DNA from: Chryseobacterium balustinum | GTDB lineage: Bacteria > Bacteroidota > Bacteroidia > Flavobacteriales > Weeksellaceae | Assembly: GCF_900168205.1 (NCBI RefSeq) | Contig: NZ_FUZE01000001.1 | Coordinates: 496,001 to 560,000, forward strand | Direction: 5' to 3' | DNA: 64,000 bases | Made by a program: the position numbers and the translations under genes | Notes under the pieces: generated by a model | Database searches by the model: none | Told to the model about the DNA's origin: nothing | Seen by the model: the letters and a program-made list of their open reading frames with translations, nothing else | Part shown: piece by piece, positions 1-10,280 of the stretch | Numbering within the stretch: position 1 is the stretch's first letter | How the letters are laid out: every line of letters starts with the position of its first letter

Positions 1-641
1 GGGAGAATGACAGGAGTAAACCACATGAATAAACTTACGCCAAATCCTAATAATAAAGATAAATCTCGATATTTTGTTGTTAATGAAGAAAATATCATTC
101 CTAATCCTAATGAAAATAATGCAAGAAATAAAATTAAAACAGGAAAGAAAAATGCCCAAGAATTAGGTTGTACTTCTCCTCTGTAAATGTAATAAGCGAG
201 TACAATCCAAAATAAAATTAGCTGGATGCCGAGCCGCATAAAACTAGAAATAATCGTAGAAATTGGAGTAACCAATCGGGGAAAATATACCTTACCGAAA
301 ATTCCGGCATTTCCTGTAAATACATTAGAAACGCTAAGCATTGTGGTACTGAAGTATCCCCAAAGTGTATTTCCTGCCAAATAAAATAATATAGGTGGAA
401 TGCCGTCAGTAGGTAAGCTTGCTATGTTCCCAAAAACAAGTGTGAAAACGATGGTTGTTAAAATAGGATTGATGAAAAACCAAAGCGGGCCTAAAACGGT
501 CTGCTTAAAAGAAGAGATGAAATCTCTTTTTACAAACATAAATACCAAATCTCGGTATTGCCATACTTCTTTTAAATTGAGTTGAAATAAAGAGTGATGA
601 GACCCTATTGTTTCTGTCCACTTTTGCTGTGGTTCATTCAT
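1..641 (-). CDS. ABC-2 type polysaccharide export permease, C-terminus beyond window
   Basis: Reading leftward from an ATG at 641, an open frame runs off the window edge. The first 213 residues begin MNEPQQKW and contain the juxtamembrane motif LVFMFVKRDF followed by several hydrophobic segments (around residues 52-75, 90-115, 130-155 and 165-190). This order matches Wzm-type permeases, inner-membrane subunits that export O-antigen or capsule chains together with a Wzt ATPase. The ATPase is expected further left and is not in the window. The nucleotide-sugar genes ugd, rfbB and rfbA lie just upstream on the same strand, which supports a role in surface polysaccharide export. Teichoic-acid-type exporters share the fold, so the exported polymer is unknown. 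Confidence 0.9.
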   Translation of the reverse strand, partial: MNEPQQKWTETIGSHHSLFQLNLKEVWQYRDLVFMFVKRDFISSFKQTVLGPLWFFINPILTTIVFTLVFGNIASLPTDGIPPILFYLAGNTLWGYFSTTMLSVSNVFTGNAGIFGKVYFPRLVTPISTIISSFMRLGIQLILFWIVLAYYIYRGEVQPNSWAFFFPVLILFLALFSLGLGMIFSSLTTKYRDLSLLLGFGVSLFMWFTPVIL

Positions 642-719
642 TTGTGGGAGTTTTTACAAATTTAAAATAATTAATTGATTTTCAGTTTGCTGAATCTTAA
701 AATATTCTTCATATTCAAA

Positions 720-727
720 CAAATGTA
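720..727 (-). promoter_or_regulatory. Putative -7 element for the exporter permease
   Basis: On the minus strand this reads TACATTTG, an exact match to the Bacteroidota TAnnTTTG box. It lies between the rfbA terminator and the permease start and predicts a leader of about 70 nt. No well-placed -33 TTTG was found, so the call is tentative. Confidence 0.4.
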
Positions 728-756
728 TAGCTAATATATTAATTATTATTCTTTAA

Positions 757-791
757 ACAAAAAAGCTACTAATCTCAGACTAGTAGCTTTA
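757..791 (-). terminator. Rho-independent terminator after rfbA
   Basis: The arms AAAGCTACTA (762-771) and TAGTAGCTTT (781-790) form a 10-bp stem. In the minus direction the stem is followed by a T tract, seen here as the A run at 759-764. It separates rfbA from the exporter permease. Confidence 0.8.
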
Positions 792-809
792 TGTATTTTA
801 TGATGTTTT

Positions 810-1673
810 TTATTTATTTACCAGCTTTTTAAGATATTCGCCATATCCGCTTTTACCATATTTGGTTGCGGTTTCTAATAGCTTTTCTTCGTTGATAAAT
901 CCATTTCTGAAGGCAATTTCTTCAATGCAACCGATTTTGAAATCCTGTCTTTTTTCAATGACGCGTACAAATTCTGAAGCATCATTCAAAGAATCAAAAG
1001 TTCCTGTGTCTAGCCAGGCGGTACCTCTGTCGAGTACCCCCACTTCCAATTTTCCTTTCTGTAAGTAAACGTTGTTAATGTCGGTGATTTCAAGCTCGCC
1101 TCTTGGGGAGGGTTGGATGTTTTTTGCAATTTCTACCACTTCATTATCATAAAAATACAATCCCGGAACTGCATAATTCGATTTTGGGTGTGTAGGTTTT
1201 TCTTCTATAGATACTGCTTTCAGGTTTTTATCAAACTCTACAACACCATATCTTTCGGGATCTGCAACATGATAGGCGAAAACAACACCTCCATCGGGAT
1301 TGGTCTTGTTTTTTAATAAAGTTCCCATTTCAGAGCCATAGAAAATATTATCACCTAAAACCAAGGCAGCAGAATCATTGCCAATAAATTGATCTCCTAG
1401 GATAAAAGCCTGTGCCAATCCATCCGGACTTGGCTGAACAACATATTCTATATTGCATCCCAATTGAGATCCGTCACCTAAAAGTTTGATAAATCCTGCC
1501 TGATCATGAGGGGTTGTGATGATTAAGATATCTCTGATTCCTGCTAAAAGCAATGTGGAAAGAGGATAATAGATCATCGGTTTGTCGTAAACAGGCATCA
1601 GCTGTTTGCTTACGGCGATGGTAAGAGGGTAAAGTCTTGTTCCGGAACCTCCGGCTAAAATAATACCTTTCAT
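810..1673 (-). CDS. rfbA: Glucose-1-phosphate thymidylyltransferase
   Basis: The product converts glucose-1-phosphate and dTTP to dTDP-glucose, the first step toward dTDP-rhamnose and other dTDP-deoxyhexoses. The protein opens [18 protein letters not shown], the nucleotidyltransferase signature with the catalytic GxGTRL loop, and has VLGDNIFYG and the EKPTHPKS sugar-binding stretch. At 287 residues it is the usual length for RmlA. It starts 10 bp after the rfbB stop, so the two are almost surely co-transcribed. The rfbC and rfbD steps are absent from this window and may lie to the left. Confidence 0.97.
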   Translation of the reverse strand: MKGIILAGGSGTRLYPLTIAVSKQLMPVYDKPMIYYPLSTLLLAGIRDILIITTPHDQAGFIKLLGDGSQLGCNIEYVVQPSPDGLAQAFILGDQFIGNDSAALVLGDNIFYGSEMGTLLKNKTNPDGGVVFAYHVADPERYGVVEFDKNLKAVSIEEKPTHPKSNYAVPGLYFYDNEVVEIAKNIQPSPRGELEITDINNVYLQKGKLEVGVLDRGTAWLDTGTFDSLNDASEFVRVIEKRQDFKIGCIEEIAFRNGFINEEKLLETATKYGKSGYGEYLKKLVNK

Positions 1674-1683
1674 CTTGTGTGTT

Positions 1684-2763
1684 TTAATTATACTGTTTTT
1701 CGTAATATTTCTGGTAATCTCCGCTGGTTACATTTTCAAGCCATTCCTTGTTTTCCAAGAACCAGTCGATTGTTTTTCCTAATCCTTGTTCGAAAGTTAC
1801 AGAAGGTTTCCAGCCTAATTCTTGATTTAGTTTTGTTGCATCAATCGCATAACGTTTGTCATGACCTGGTCTGTCTTTTACATAAGTGATCAGTTTTTCA
1901 GAATGACCTGCAGGGTTTCCAAGCTTTTCATCCATCTGTTTGATTAATTCTTTTACCAAATCAATATTCTGCCATTCGTTGAAGCCTCCGATATTGTAAG
2001 TTTCTCCTGTTTTAGCATCATTAAAAATCTGATGAATCGCTTTTGCGTGATCGATGACGAATAACCAGTCTCTTGTATATTTTCCGTCACCATAAATTGG
2101 TAAAGGCTTTTCATTAATAATATTAGAAATACAAAGAGGAATCAATTTTTCAGGAAAATGATTTGGACCGTAATTGTTTGAACAGTTAGAAATAATAAAC
2201 GGCATTCCATAAGTATTTCCGTAAGCTCTTACCAGATGGTCTGAAGCTGCTTTTGATGCTGAATAAGGAGATTGCGGATCGTAAGAAGTGGTTTCTAAAA
2301 AGAATCCTGTTTCACCTAGGCTTCCGTAAACTTCGTCTGTAGAAACGTGGTAAAAAAGATTTGTTCTTTTTTCGTTTGGAAATCTTCCGTGTGTGTGATC
2401 CGGGTTTAGTGTCCAGAATTCTTTACAAAGATTCAAAAGATTGGCAGTTCCGTTAACGTTGGTATTAATAAATGCCATCGGATCTGTAATGCTTCTGTCT
2501 ACATGACTTTCTGCAGCTAAGTGGATAACCGCGTCTGGATTATATTTTTCAAAAACCTTTCTTAGCTCTTCAGGTTTTGTAATGTCTGCTTTTTCGAAAA
2601 CATAGTTAGGCTCATTTTCAATATCCTTTAAGTTTTCAAGATTTCCGGCATACGTTAGCGCATCAAGATTGATGATGGTAGAATCCGGATTGTTTTTTAC
2701 AAACTCTCTTACAACGTGTGATCCGATAAATCCGGCTCCGCCTGTGATGATGATGTTTTTCAT
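1684..2763 (-). CDS. rfbB: dTDP-glucose 4,6-dehydratase
   Basis: The enzyme turns dTDP-glucose into dTDP-4-keto-6-deoxyglucose using tightly bound NAD. The N-terminus [18 protein letters not shown] is the extended-SDR Rossmann motif GxxGFIG. The active-site Thr-Asp-Glu appears in [12 protein letters not shown], and the YxxxK pair in [13 protein letters not shown]. Length is 359 residues, typical for RmlB. It sits between ugd and rfbA on the minus strand in a nucleotide-sugar operon. Paralogs acting on UDP-sugars exist, but the adjacent rfbA makes the dTDP substrate the better choice. Confidence 0.97.
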   Translation of the reverse strand: MKNIIITGGAGFIGSHVVREFVKNNPDSTIINLDALTYAGNLENLKDIENEPNYVFEKADITKPEELRKVFEKYNPDAVIHLAAESHVDRSITDPMAFINTNVNGTANLLNLCKEFWTLNPDHTHGRFPNEKRTNLFYHVSTDEVYGSLGETGFFLETTSYDPQSPYSASKAASDHLVRAYGNTYGMPFIISNCSNNYGPNHFPEKLIPLCISNIINEKPLPIYGDGKYTRDWLFVIDHAKAIHQIFNDAKTGETYNIGGFNEWQNIDLVKELIKQMDEKLGNPAGHSEKLITYVKDRPGHDKRYAIDATKLNQELGWKPSVTFEQGLGKTIDWFLENKEWLENVTSGDYQKYYEKQYN

Positions 2764-2850
2764 ATAGATAAAATGCGTTTCACCGTAAGCTTTTGGCTTT
2801 TGGTATTCATTTTTATTTTTATTTGAGTCTTTTTACTTTTTCCTTGGCTT

Positions 2851-4161
2851 TTATTGAATCGTTTTTCTTCCGATACTTTTATAATAGAATCCATTTTGCT
2901 CAGGAACTTCCAGGGGATACATGTTTCTTCCGTCGAAAATAGCTTTATTATTCATCTTCTTAGCCATTATTTCAAAGTTAGGGTTTTTGAATTCCGGCCA
3001 TTCTGTAGCGATAAATAATGCGTCAGCTTTTTCTAAAGCATCATACATGGTTTTTGCGTAAGATATTTTATCTCCTAATAATTTTCTTACATTTTCTTCT
3101 GCAATAAGATCGTAGGCAACAATTTTAGCGCCTTTTTGAAGAAGTAAATTGATGTTATCTAATGAAGAGGCTTCTCTAATGTCGTCGGTATTTGCTTTAA
3201 AAGCTAATCCCCACATTGCAATCGTTTTGTCTTCAAGGTTTCCTCCGAAATATTTTTCAATTTCAGAAACCAAAATTACCTTTTGCGAAATATTGACATT
3301 TTCTGTTGCTTCCAAAATCTGGAAATTAAAATTATCGTCTTTTCCTGATTTAATTAAAGCTTTAACGTCTTTAGGAAAACAGCTTCCGCCATAACCTATC
3401 CCTGGAAATAAGAAACGGTGGCCGATTCTGTCGTCGCTTCCCATTCCTAATCTTACTTTATCTACATCTGCACCTACTTTTTCACAATAATTGGCAATTT
3501 CATTCATGAACGTAATTTTTACGGCTAAAAATGAGTTAGATGCATATTTTGTAAGCTCGGAAGATTTCTCATCCATAAAAATAATAGGAATTCCGGTATT
3601 GGTAAATGGCTGATAAATTTTTGCCATAATTTCTTTAGCTTTCTCTGAGCTAGACCCTACAACAACTCTTGCCGGATTCATAGAATCTTCCACCGCAAAA
3701 CCTTCACGTAAAAACTCAGGATTTGAAACCACATCAAAATCAATAGCCGTCTTTGCAGCAATTGTTTCTCTTACTTTGTCGGCTGTTCCTACAGGAACGG
3801 TGCTTTTATTAACAACAACTTTATATTCAGTCATGAGTTCACCAATGTCATTGGCTACTTTTAATACGTAAGATAAATCTGCTGAACCGTCTTCTCCGGG
3901 TGGAGTAGGAAGGGCAAGATAAACCACTTCACTTTTATCTAAAGCCTCCTTTAGGTTTGTGGTGAAAAACAATCTTTCAGATTGAATATTTCGGTGAAAC
4001 ATTTCTTCAAGATTAGGTTCGTAAATAGGAACGATGCCGTTTTTCATCCCTTCTACTTTTTTTTCATCAATGTCAACACAATAAACCGAATTGCCAAGTT
4101 CTGCAAGGGTAGTTCCTGTAACCAAACCCACATAGCCTGTTCCTACTATTGTTATATTCAA
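2851..4161 (-). CDS. ugd: UDP-glucose 6-dehydrogenase (TTG start)
   Basis: The product oxidises UDP-glucose to UDP-glucuronate with NAD, supplying a precursor for acidic surface polysaccharides. From a TTG at 4161 the protein reads MNITIVGTGYVGLVTG, the canonical family N-terminus; the catalytic Cys is in GYGGSCFPKDVKAL and the substrate motif in NPEFLREGFA. The product is about 436 residues, normal for the family. An ATG at 4230 would add 23 residues unlike other members and lies upstream of an exact -7 box at 4188-4195, so the TTG start is preferred. An 87-bp gap separates it from rfbB. Confidence 0.94.
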   Translation of the reverse strand: MNITIVGTGYVGLVTGTTLAELGNSVYCVDIDEKKVEGMKNGIVPIYEPNLEEMFHRNIQSERLFFTTNLKEALDKSEVVYLALPTPPGEDGSADLSYVLKVANDIGELMTEYKVVVNKSTVPVGTADKVRETIAAKTAIDFDVVSNPEFLREGFAVEDSMNPARVVVGSSSEKAKEIMAKIYQPFTNTGIPIIFMDEKSSELTKYASNSFLAVKITFMNEIANYCEKVGADVDKVRLGMGSDDRIGHRFLFPGIGYGGSCFPKDVKALIKSGKDDNFNFQILEATENVNISQKVILVSEIEKYFGGNLEDKTIAMWGLAFKANTDDIREASSLDNINLLLQKGAKIVAYDLIAEENVRKLLGDKISYAKTMYDALEKADALFIATEWPEFKNPNFEIMAKKMNNKAIFDGRNMYPLEVPEQNGFYYKSIGRKTIQ

Positions 4162-4187
4162 AATATATGTTTTTATAAAATTCCTGA

Positions 4188-4195
4188 CAAAAATA
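4188..4195 (-). promoter_or_regulatory. Putative -7 element for ugd
   Basis: The minus strand reads TATTTTTG here, matching TAnnTTTG. It predicts transcription from about 4181 and a 20-nt leader before the TTG start. No clear -33 element was seen. Confidence 0.45.
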
Positions 4196-4341
4196 CTAAA
4201 AATTGTTTCACAGTTCTTTTTAATAAACAATATCTTATTTAAAGATGGCAGTTAAATAAGATATTATAGTAAGTATAGGTTTCATGACGATAAAGTGTTG
4301 TTGTTTTTGATTAATTCTTATTCTGTTGATTATGAAGTGTA

Positions 4342-4373
4342 TTTGTGTGTTTTATAAAAATGTCATATATTTG
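4342..4373 (+). promoter_or_regulatory. Promoter of rimP-nusA-infB
   Basis: TTTG at 4342-4345 (-33) is followed after 20 bp by TATATTTG at 4366-4373 (-7), both exact Bacteroidota consensus. The predicted start is near 4380, giving a leader of about 70 nt that contains a terminator-like hairpin. Confidence 0.8.
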
Positions 4374-4396
4374 CAGGAGATTAACGGAAAAAATGG

Positions 4397-4423
4397 AAAG
4401 GCTTCTAAGAGAAAGCCTTTTTT
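4397..4423 (+). terminator. Leader hairpin with U tract ahead of rimP (attenuator candidate)
   Basis: AAAGGCTT (4397-4404) pairs with AAGCCTTT (4413-4420) across an 8-nt loop and runs into six Ts. It lies between the promoter and the first gene, so it can only act on this operon's own transcript. Because the operon encodes NusA, a hairpin-pausing factor, feedback attenuation is plausible but not shown. Confidence 0.6.
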
Positions 4424-4452
4424 CGTACTGTTAAATCAGGATTAAATAATAT

Positions 4453-4920
4453 ATGGAGTTTAGAAAAAATATTGAAACATTATTAAATGATTTCCTTCAG
4501 ACAAGAGAAGATCTATTTCTTATTGATTTGAAGTTTTCTGCATCAGATGATATTACAGTGATATTAGACGGTGATCAAGGTGTTACTGTGCAGGATTGTT
4601 TGGATGCAAGCCGCGCAATAGAATTTAATATGGATCGTGAAGAGCACGATTTTAGTCTTCAGGTTATGTCTGCAGGGTTAAGCGAGCCTCTATCTACTCC
4701 GAGACAATTTCAGAAGAATATCGGAAGAGAGATTGAAGTTTTGTTGACAAATTCTTCAGAGATTGAAGGTGAGCTTGCAAAAGTAGATGAAGAGAAAATT
4801 ACTCTTGTACTGCGTTACCGAAAACCGAAAGAAGTAGGTAAAGGTAAGGTAGATGTAGAGGAGGAAAAAGAAATTCCTTACTCTGAAATAAAAAAAGCTT
4901 TAGTAGTACTTAAATTTTAA
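4453..4920 (+). CDS. rimP: Ribosome maturation factor RimP
   Basis: RimP assists assembly of the 30S subunit in the cytoplasm. The 155-residue protein has the family pattern: an N-terminal alpha/beta domain with the stretch VTVQDCLDASRAIE, then the signature VMSAGLSEPLSTPRQFQKNIGREIEV that leads into a small SH3-like C-terminal domain with EIPYSEIKKALVVL near the end. It is the first gene of the conserved rimP-nusA-infB operon, 15 bp before nusA. The ATG at 4453 leaves a leader of about 70 nt from the promoter. Confidence 0.95.
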   Translation: MEFRKNIETLLNDFLQTREDLFLIDLKFSASDDITVILDGDQGVTVQDCLDASRAIEFNMDREEHDFSLQVMSAGLSEPLSTPRQFQKNIGREIEVLLTNSSEIEGELAKVDEEKITLVLRYRKPKEVGKGKVDVEEEKEIPYSEIKKALVVLKF

Positions 4921-4935
4921 AAGAAAAAAAGATAA

Positions 4936-6171
4936 ATGGATAATATAGCGTTGATTGAATCCTTTGGTGATTTTAAAGACGAAAAGGGGATCAGTAAAAT
5001 TGATCTAATGGCAATCATTGAAGATTCTCTTAAAACTTTGTTGAGAAAAAGATTTGATTCTGATGATCATTTTGATGTAATTGTAAACCCTGATAAAGGT
5101 GACTTTCAGATATTTTTAAATAAAACCATCGTTGAAGATGAAATGTCTGAAGATGATGACTTAGAAATTGAAATCACTGAAGCTAAGAAAATAGATCCTA
5201 CTTTTGAAGTAGGTGAAGATTTTACCATGGAAATTCCGGTAGCGCAGTTGGGAAGAAGAAATATTTTGACGCTGAAGCAGATTTTAGCAACAAAATTGCA
5301 GGAGCATAACAATGCGATGTTGTATGATCAGTTCAGAGACAGAATTGGGGAGATTGTAATTGGAGAAATTCACCACATTCGTCATAAGCACGTGATCTTG
5401 TTGGATGATGAAGGAAACGAGTTTATCTTGCCTAAAGAAAATCAAATTCCGGCAGACTTCTTCAAAAAAGGAGAAAATATCAGAGCAATCGTTGAAACGG
5501 TAGATTTTAAAGGTTCAAAACCGCAAATTATCATTTCAAGAACGGCTCCGAAATTCTTAGAAAAATTATTAGAATTAGAAATTCCTGAAATCCAGGATGG
5601 AACAATCATTCTTAAAAAAGCGGTGAGAATTCCTGGTGAAAAAGCGAAAATAGCAGTTGATGCTTACGACGACAGAATCGATCCTGTAGGAGCTTGTGTT
5701 GGGGTGAAAGGTTCTAGAATTCACGGTGTCGTAAGAGAATTAAGAAACGAAAATATAGATGTAATTCAGTGGTCTAAAAACCCTGAGATTATGGTGAAGA
5801 GAGCTTTAGGAAATGTTACCATCAATAAAATTGACATCAACGAAGAGACCAATTATGCTTTGGTTTATACTCCAGTTGAAGAGATTTCTAAAGTAATCGG
5901 GAAGCAAGGACAAAATATCAGATTGGCTTCTTGGCTTTCAGGATACGAAATCGACGTGTTCAGAGAGGCGAGCGAAGATGATGATGTTGACTTGAGAGAA
6001 TTCAATGACGATATCGAACAGTGGATTTTGGATGAATTTAAGAAAGTGGGTCTTACGACTGCAAAATCTGTCTTAGATAAAGATACAGCAAGTCTTTTGA
6101 ATATGGTAGACTTAGAAGAGGAAACCATCAATGACGTGAAACGTATATTGAAAGAAGAATTTGAAGATTAA
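4936..6171 (+). CDS. nusA: Transcription termination/antitermination factor NusA
   Basis: NusA binds RNA polymerase and nascent RNA and modulates pausing, termination and antitermination. The 411 residues show the N-terminal polymerase-binding domain, an S1 segment (around IGEIVIGEIHHIRHKHVILL), and two KH domains with the motifs VGACVGVKGSRIHGVV and VIGKQGQNIRLA. A short acidic C-terminal part follows; the long repeat region of gamma-proteobacterial NusA is absent, as is usual outside that group. It lies between rimP and infB in the standard order. Confidence 0.97.
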   Translation: MDNIALIESFGDFKDEKGISKIDLMAIIEDSLKTLLRKRFDSDDHFDVIVNPDKGDFQIFLNKTIVEDEMSEDDDLEIEITEAKKIDPTFEVGEDFTMEIPVAQLGRRNILTLKQILATKLQEHNNAMLYDQFRDRIGEIVIGEIHHIRHKHVILLDDEGNEFILPKENQIPADFFKKGENIRAIVETVDFKGSKPQIIISRTAPKFLEKLLELEIPEIQDGTIILKKAVRIPGEKAKIAVDAYDDRIDPVGACVGVKGSRIHGVVRELRNENIDVIQWSKNPEIMVKRALGNVTINKIDINEETNYALVYTPVEEISKVIGKQGQNIRLASWLSGYEIDVFREASEDDDVDLREFNDDIEQWILDEFKKVGLTTAKSVLDKDTASLLNMVDLEEETINDVKRILKEEFED

Positions 6172-6249
6172 TTTTTAGAAATAAATTTTAATAACAGTAA
6201 AAAAGAATACTTTAATTTTAAGAATTAAAAAAAACAGTAAATAATATAA

Positions 6250-9200
6250 ATGCCAAAAATAAGATTAAATAAAGCGGTTAAGGAATTTAACATATCGATG
6301 TCTAGGCTGGTAGAGTTTTTACAGTCTAAGGATATTGTGGTTGAAAACAATCCTAACGCTCAATTAGAAGAAGCGGCATATTCTGCATTGGAAGCTGAGT
6401 TTGCCAAAGACGGTGAACAACGTAAAGCTTCCCATGAGGTGGTTATTTCTAAAGTTCCGGAAGAGAAACTGGAAATGGAAGAAAAGAAAGCACCTGAAGT
6501 AATAAGAGCTAAAGCTAATACAAAACCAGAAACCAGAATTTTAGGGAAAATAGATCTTGAACCTAAAAAAGCTGAACCTGTTGCAGTAGAACCAACTCCT
6601 GTACCAGCTGTGCCTGTAGAAGAAAAGAAAGAAGAAAAAGTAGAAGTGAAGGAGGTGAAAGAAGAGGCTAAAACTGTAAAAGAAGAAGTGGTACCGGTTT
6701 CTGAGGTGAAAACTACTCCTGAAAGACAAGAATTCAAGGTTTTGGATAAAATTGACCTTTCTCAAATTGAAGGAAACAGAAACAGACCTGTAAAAAAAGA
6801 TAAACCTAAAACAGAAGAGGTGAAAGCTCAACCAAAAGCTGCTGAACCTGTTAAAGAAACACCAAAACCGGTTGAAAAACCTGTAGAAAAAGTGGAAGAA
6901 AAAAAACCTGAACCTACTAAAGAGGAGCCTCAGGAACCTCAAAAAATAGAAACTGTTTATCAAAAACTTGATGGTCCTAAGATTGTTGGTGAAAAAATTG
7001 ACTTAAGTCAGTTTGCACCAAAACCAAGCTCAGGAGCTAAAAAGAAAAGAAAAAGAATTGAAAAGCCAGGTGGTCCTAATCAGAATACGGGGAACAACCA
7101 ACAAGGTGGAAACAATCAGCAAGGTGGTCAAAACCGTCCACAAGGCCAAAATGGTCCGGGAGGAAATCGTCCACCAGGACAAGGTGGTTATCAAGGGAAC
7201 AGACCTCCAGGACAAGGTGGTCAAAACCGTCCGGGTGGCCCAGGAGGCAACCGTCCGCCAGGTCAAGGTGGTCCAGGAGGAAACCGTCCACCAGGACAAG
7301 GTGGCCCGGGTGGAAACCGATTCGGAAACAATAGACCAGGACAAAGAACTATGCCTGTCGAATTAACCGATGAGCAAGTTAAAAATCAAATCAAGGAAAC
7401 TCTTGAAAAATTAACCAATAAAGGAGGTAAATCTAAATCTTCTAAGCATAGAAAAGATAAGAGAAGTTTCCGTAGAGAGCAAGACGAGCGTCAGCAGGAA
7501 ATAGATGCTGCAGACAGAACATTAAAAGTAACCGAATTTATCACTGTTGGTGAATTGGCGAGTTTAATGAATGTTTCTCCTACAGAAGTTATCTCAGCTT
7601 GTTTCTCTTTAGGAGTAATGGTTACGATGAATCAAAGGCTGGAAGCTGATACTTTATTGTTGGTAGCTGACGAATTTGGATTTAAAATTGAATTCTCAGA
7701 CGCTGATCTTGAAGATACAGATTCTGAAGATGATATCGATACAGAAGAAAGCCTTGTTTCAAGAGCACCAATTGTAACGGTAATGGGTCACGTTGACCAC
7801 GGTAAAACGTCACTACTAGATTACATCAGAAAAACCAACGTTATCGCAGGTGAATCTGGTGGAATTACCCAGCATATCGGTGCATATAATGTGAAATTGG
7901 AAAATGGTCAGAGAATTACATTCTTAGATACACCAGGTCACGAGGCCTTTACAGCGATGAGAGCGAGAGGCGCACAAGTTACCGATATTGCAATTATTGT
8001 TATTGCTGCGGATGATGATGTAATGCCTCAGACGAAAGAAGCAATTTCTCACGCACAGGCTGCAGGGGTACCAATGATTATTGCAATCAACAAAGTAGAT
8101 AAGCCAAATGCAAACCCAGACAACATCCGTCAACAACTTTCAGGAATGAATATCTTGGTGGAAGAATGGGGTGGAAACGTTCAGGCGCAAGAGATTTCAG
8201 CTAAAATGGGTAACAATATGGATATCCTATTAGAGAAAGTATTGCTACAGGCAGAAATGCTTGAATTGAAAGCTAACCCTACCCGTGCTGCACAAGGAGT
8301 TGTAATTGAAGCTTCATTAGATAAAGGTAGAGGATATGTAGCAACGATGTTGGTACAAACCGGAACTTTAAAAGTTGGAGATTATGTAGTAGCAGGTAAA
8401 AACCATGGTAAAGTAAAAGCTTTGCTTGACGAAAGAGGGAAAAATCTTGAAGAAGCAGGTCCTTCAATTCCTACAACAATCTTAGGTTTAGATGGAGCAC
8501 CTACAGCAGGTGATAAATTCCGTGTTTATGCCGATGAGAGTGAAGGTAAAGCTATTGCGAATAAGAGAGAGCAATTACAAAGAGAGCTTTCTATCAGAAC
8601 GAAGAAGCATACAACACTTGAAGAATTGGGTAGACGTATTGCTTTAGGTGAGTTTAAAGAATTAAACATTATCCTTAAAGGTGACGTGGATGGCTCTGTA
8701 GAAGCACTTTCTGATCAGTTACAAAGATTATCTACAGAAGAAATCAGTATCAATATTCTTCACTCAGGTGTAGGACAAATTACTGAATCTGATATCAACT
8801 TAGCGGCAGCATCTGATGCGATTATCATCGGATTTAATGTAAGAGCAGGAGCAAATGCTAAAGATCTTGCAGACCGTGAAGAAATTGAAATCAGAACCTA
8901 TTCTGTAATCTATAAAGCTATTGACGAAGTGAAAGAAGCGATGGAGGGAATGCTTTCTCCGGAAATTCAGGAACAAGTTATTGGTAATGTTGAAATCCGT
9001 GAGGTATTCAAGATTTCTAAAGTAGGAACTATTGCAGGTTGTATGGTTCTAAATGGAAAAGTAACAAGACAGTCTAAGGTAAGATTACTAAGAGATGGTA
9101 TTGTGAAGTTCGATGGTGAGCTTGAAAGTTTAAAACGTTTCAAAGACGACGTAAGAGAAGTTACAAAAGGCTATGAGTGTGGATTAAACCTTAAAGGGTA

Positions 9201-9270
9201 CAACGACATCGAGCAATATGACATTCTTGAAGTATACGAAGAAGTTGCTGTAAAGAAGAAATTAAAATAG
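6250..9270 (+). CDS. infB: Translation initiation factor IF-2
   Basis: IF-2 is the GTPase that places initiator tRNA on the 30S subunit. The protein has 1006 residues. After a short N-terminal domain comes a Lys/Glu/Pro-rich linker (about 50-260), then a Gly/Asn/Pro/Gln repeat tract (about 274-366) with several [10 protein letters not shown] units. The GTPase core follows, with GHVDHGKTS near residue 515, DTPGHEAF and NKVDKP, and then the C-terminal initiator-tRNA binding domains. The conserved core makes identity certain. The repeat tract is a lineage-specific elaboration and is repetitive at DNA level between about 7140 and 7320. Confidence 0.98.
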   Translation: MPKIRLNKAVKEFNISMSRLVEFLQSKDIVVENNPNAQLEEAAYSALEAEFAKDGEQRKASHEVVISKVPEEKLEMEEKKAPEVIRAKANTKPETRILGKIDLEPKKAEPVAVEPTPVPAVPVEEKKEEKVEVKEVKEEAKTVKEEVVPVSEVKTTPERQEFKVLDKIDLSQIEGNRNRPVKKDKPKTEEVKAQPKAAEPVKETPKPVEKPVEKVEEKKPEPTKEEPQEPQKIETVYQKLDGPKIVGEKIDLSQFAPKPSSGAKKKRKRIEKPGGPNQNTGNNQQGGNNQQGGQNRPQGQNGPGGNRPPGQGGYQGNRPPGQGGQNRPGGPGGNRPPGQGGPGGNRPPGQGGPGGNRFGNNRPGQRTMPVELTDEQVKNQIKETLEKLTNKGGKSKSSKHRKDKRSFRREQDERQQEIDAADRTLKVTEFITVGELASLMNVSPTEVISACFSLGVMVTMNQRLEADTLLLVADEFGFKIEFSDADLEDTDSEDDIDTEESLVSRAPIVTVMGHVDHGKTSLLDYIRKTNVIAGESGGITQHIGAYNVKLENGQRITFLDTPGHEAFTAMRARGAQVTDIAIIVIAADDDVMPQTKEAISHAQAAGVPMIIAINKVDKPNANPDNIRQQLSGMNILVEEWGGNVQAQEISAKMGNNMDILLEKVLLQAEMLELKANPTRAAQGVVIEASLDKGRGYVATMLVQTGTLKVGDYVVAGKNHGKVKALLDERGKNLEEAGPSIPTTILGLDGAPTAGDKFRVYADESEGKAIANKREQLQRELSIRTKKHTTLEELGRRIALGEFKELNIILKGDVDGSVEALSDQLQRLSTEEISINILHSGVGQITESDINLAAASDAIIIGFNVRAGANAKDLADREEIEIRTYSVIYKAIDEVKEAMEGMLSPEIQEQVIGNVEIREVFKISKVGTIAGCMVLNGKVTRQSKVRLLRDGIVKFDGELESLKRFKDDVREVTKGYECGLNLKGYNDIEQYDILEVYEEVAVKKKLK

Positions 9271-9287
9271 TAACTTTCATTTCATAA

Positions 9288-9327
9288 TAAAAAGTCGGTA
9301 TTCAAAATTTGAATACCGACTTTTTAT
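9288..9327. terminator. Bidirectional terminator after infB
   Basis: AAAAAGTCGGTATTCAAA and its complement form a long, nearly gapless stem with A and T runs on both sides. It can stop infB on the plus strand and the convergent secreted-protein gene on the minus strand. Confidence 0.9.
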
Positions 9328-9351
9328 TAAATATTGTACTTTATTAAGTTT

Positions 9352-10029
9352 TTAGCTTTGTTGATTTAGAAAATTAACGAGTTTTATTAAATCTTCTTCT
9401 TTGTTCAATTTTATTTTATTTTCTTTAATGAATGCATTAATCTGATTCTTTAGATTGGGTAAAGCTTCAATGATTTCTTTTTGATTTTTTGGCTTTTTAA
9501 TGAATTGATTACCAATACTAATATAGTATACAGGATTTTGTTTTATGAATTCAGCGGGTTTAGAAGAAGCATAAGAATTTATTGCGAGTGCTTCGTCTTT
9601 AAAAATCGTTTTTTCTTTTTTATATAGTGCTATTTTTCCGGATACTAATTCAAAGAAATATCCTTGTAAATTATCATTTGTTTCTAAATTTACAATAGTT
9701 TGCAATGGTTTTTTAATTGTAATTCTTGAAAGTTCTTTTTGTTTTGGAACTATTTGAATATTTTCACCTTTTTTAAATTCAACTTCGTCTTTGTAACTAT
9801 TATACCTTACAGGGACTTCTTCATAATTGTCGGCTAATTTTGCCATTTTGAAATCTGTGTCTGCATAAGGAGTTCCAATTATATCCTCATATTTTAAAGT
9901 TTTTCCATTGGATGTGACACTTTTTGTTGGGAAAAATTCATAGCCCATACCTTGATTGACTTGTTGAGTTTGCTGACTGTAGACAAATACGCTAGAAGTA
10001 ATTGCTAAGAATTTAAAAAATGTTTTCAT
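9352..10029 (-). CDS. Secreted protein of unknown function
   Basis: I do not recognise a functional family. The 225-residue product begins with a typical Sec signal (MKTFFKFLAITSSVFVYS, cleavage likely near SQQ). The mature part is rich in Lys, Glu and beta-strand-like segments, including EVPVRYNSYKDEVEFKKG and VPKQKELSRITIKK, and ends in a Lys/Asn-rich helix-like tail. It looks like the small periplasmic or surface proteins common in Flavobacteriia. It stands alone, convergent with infB and divergent from a SusC/SusD operon, so context gives no role. Confidence 0.75.
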   Translation of the reverse strand: MKTFFKFLAITSSVFVYSQQTQQVNQGMGYEFFPTKSVTSNGKTLKYEDIIGTPYADTDFKMAKLADNYEEVPVRYNSYKDEVEFKKGENIQIVPKQKELSRITIKKPLQTIVNLETNDNLQGYFFELVSGKIALYKKEKTIFKDEALAINSYASSKPAEFIKQNPVYYISIGNQFIKKPKNQKEIIEALPNLKNQINAFIKENKIKLNKEEDLIKLVNFLNQQS

Positions 10030-10280
10030 GTTATTTTATTAATACCAATAAAAATAATATAAATAACTATATTATTGATAGGTTTTAATGCGAATTCTTT
10101 TAATTTGTATTAATTCTAAATTATTTAATTCGTGTTGTATATAATTTGTTAAAGCTAAGGTGATTTGTCGTTTATTTTATCTTTTGATATGGTTTTTCAT
10201 GGAAATTTTGTTGAATTGTTTTTGTTTTTACTTGTTTATAGAATTTTACTAAAAAAATAATAAGTGAGTATGTGAAAAAA

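Noticed and set aside
7140..7320. Short repeated units that might look like a CRISPR array
   Set aside because: They are coding repeats in frame with infB, with no unique spacers and no cas genes nearby.
6360..7344. Long open frames opposite and within infB, including Ser/Phe-rich and Trp-rich proteins
   Set aside because: They are reverse- or shifted-frame shadows of the Lys/Glu-rich linker and repeat tract of IF-2; composition is unlike real proteins and no start signals were seen.
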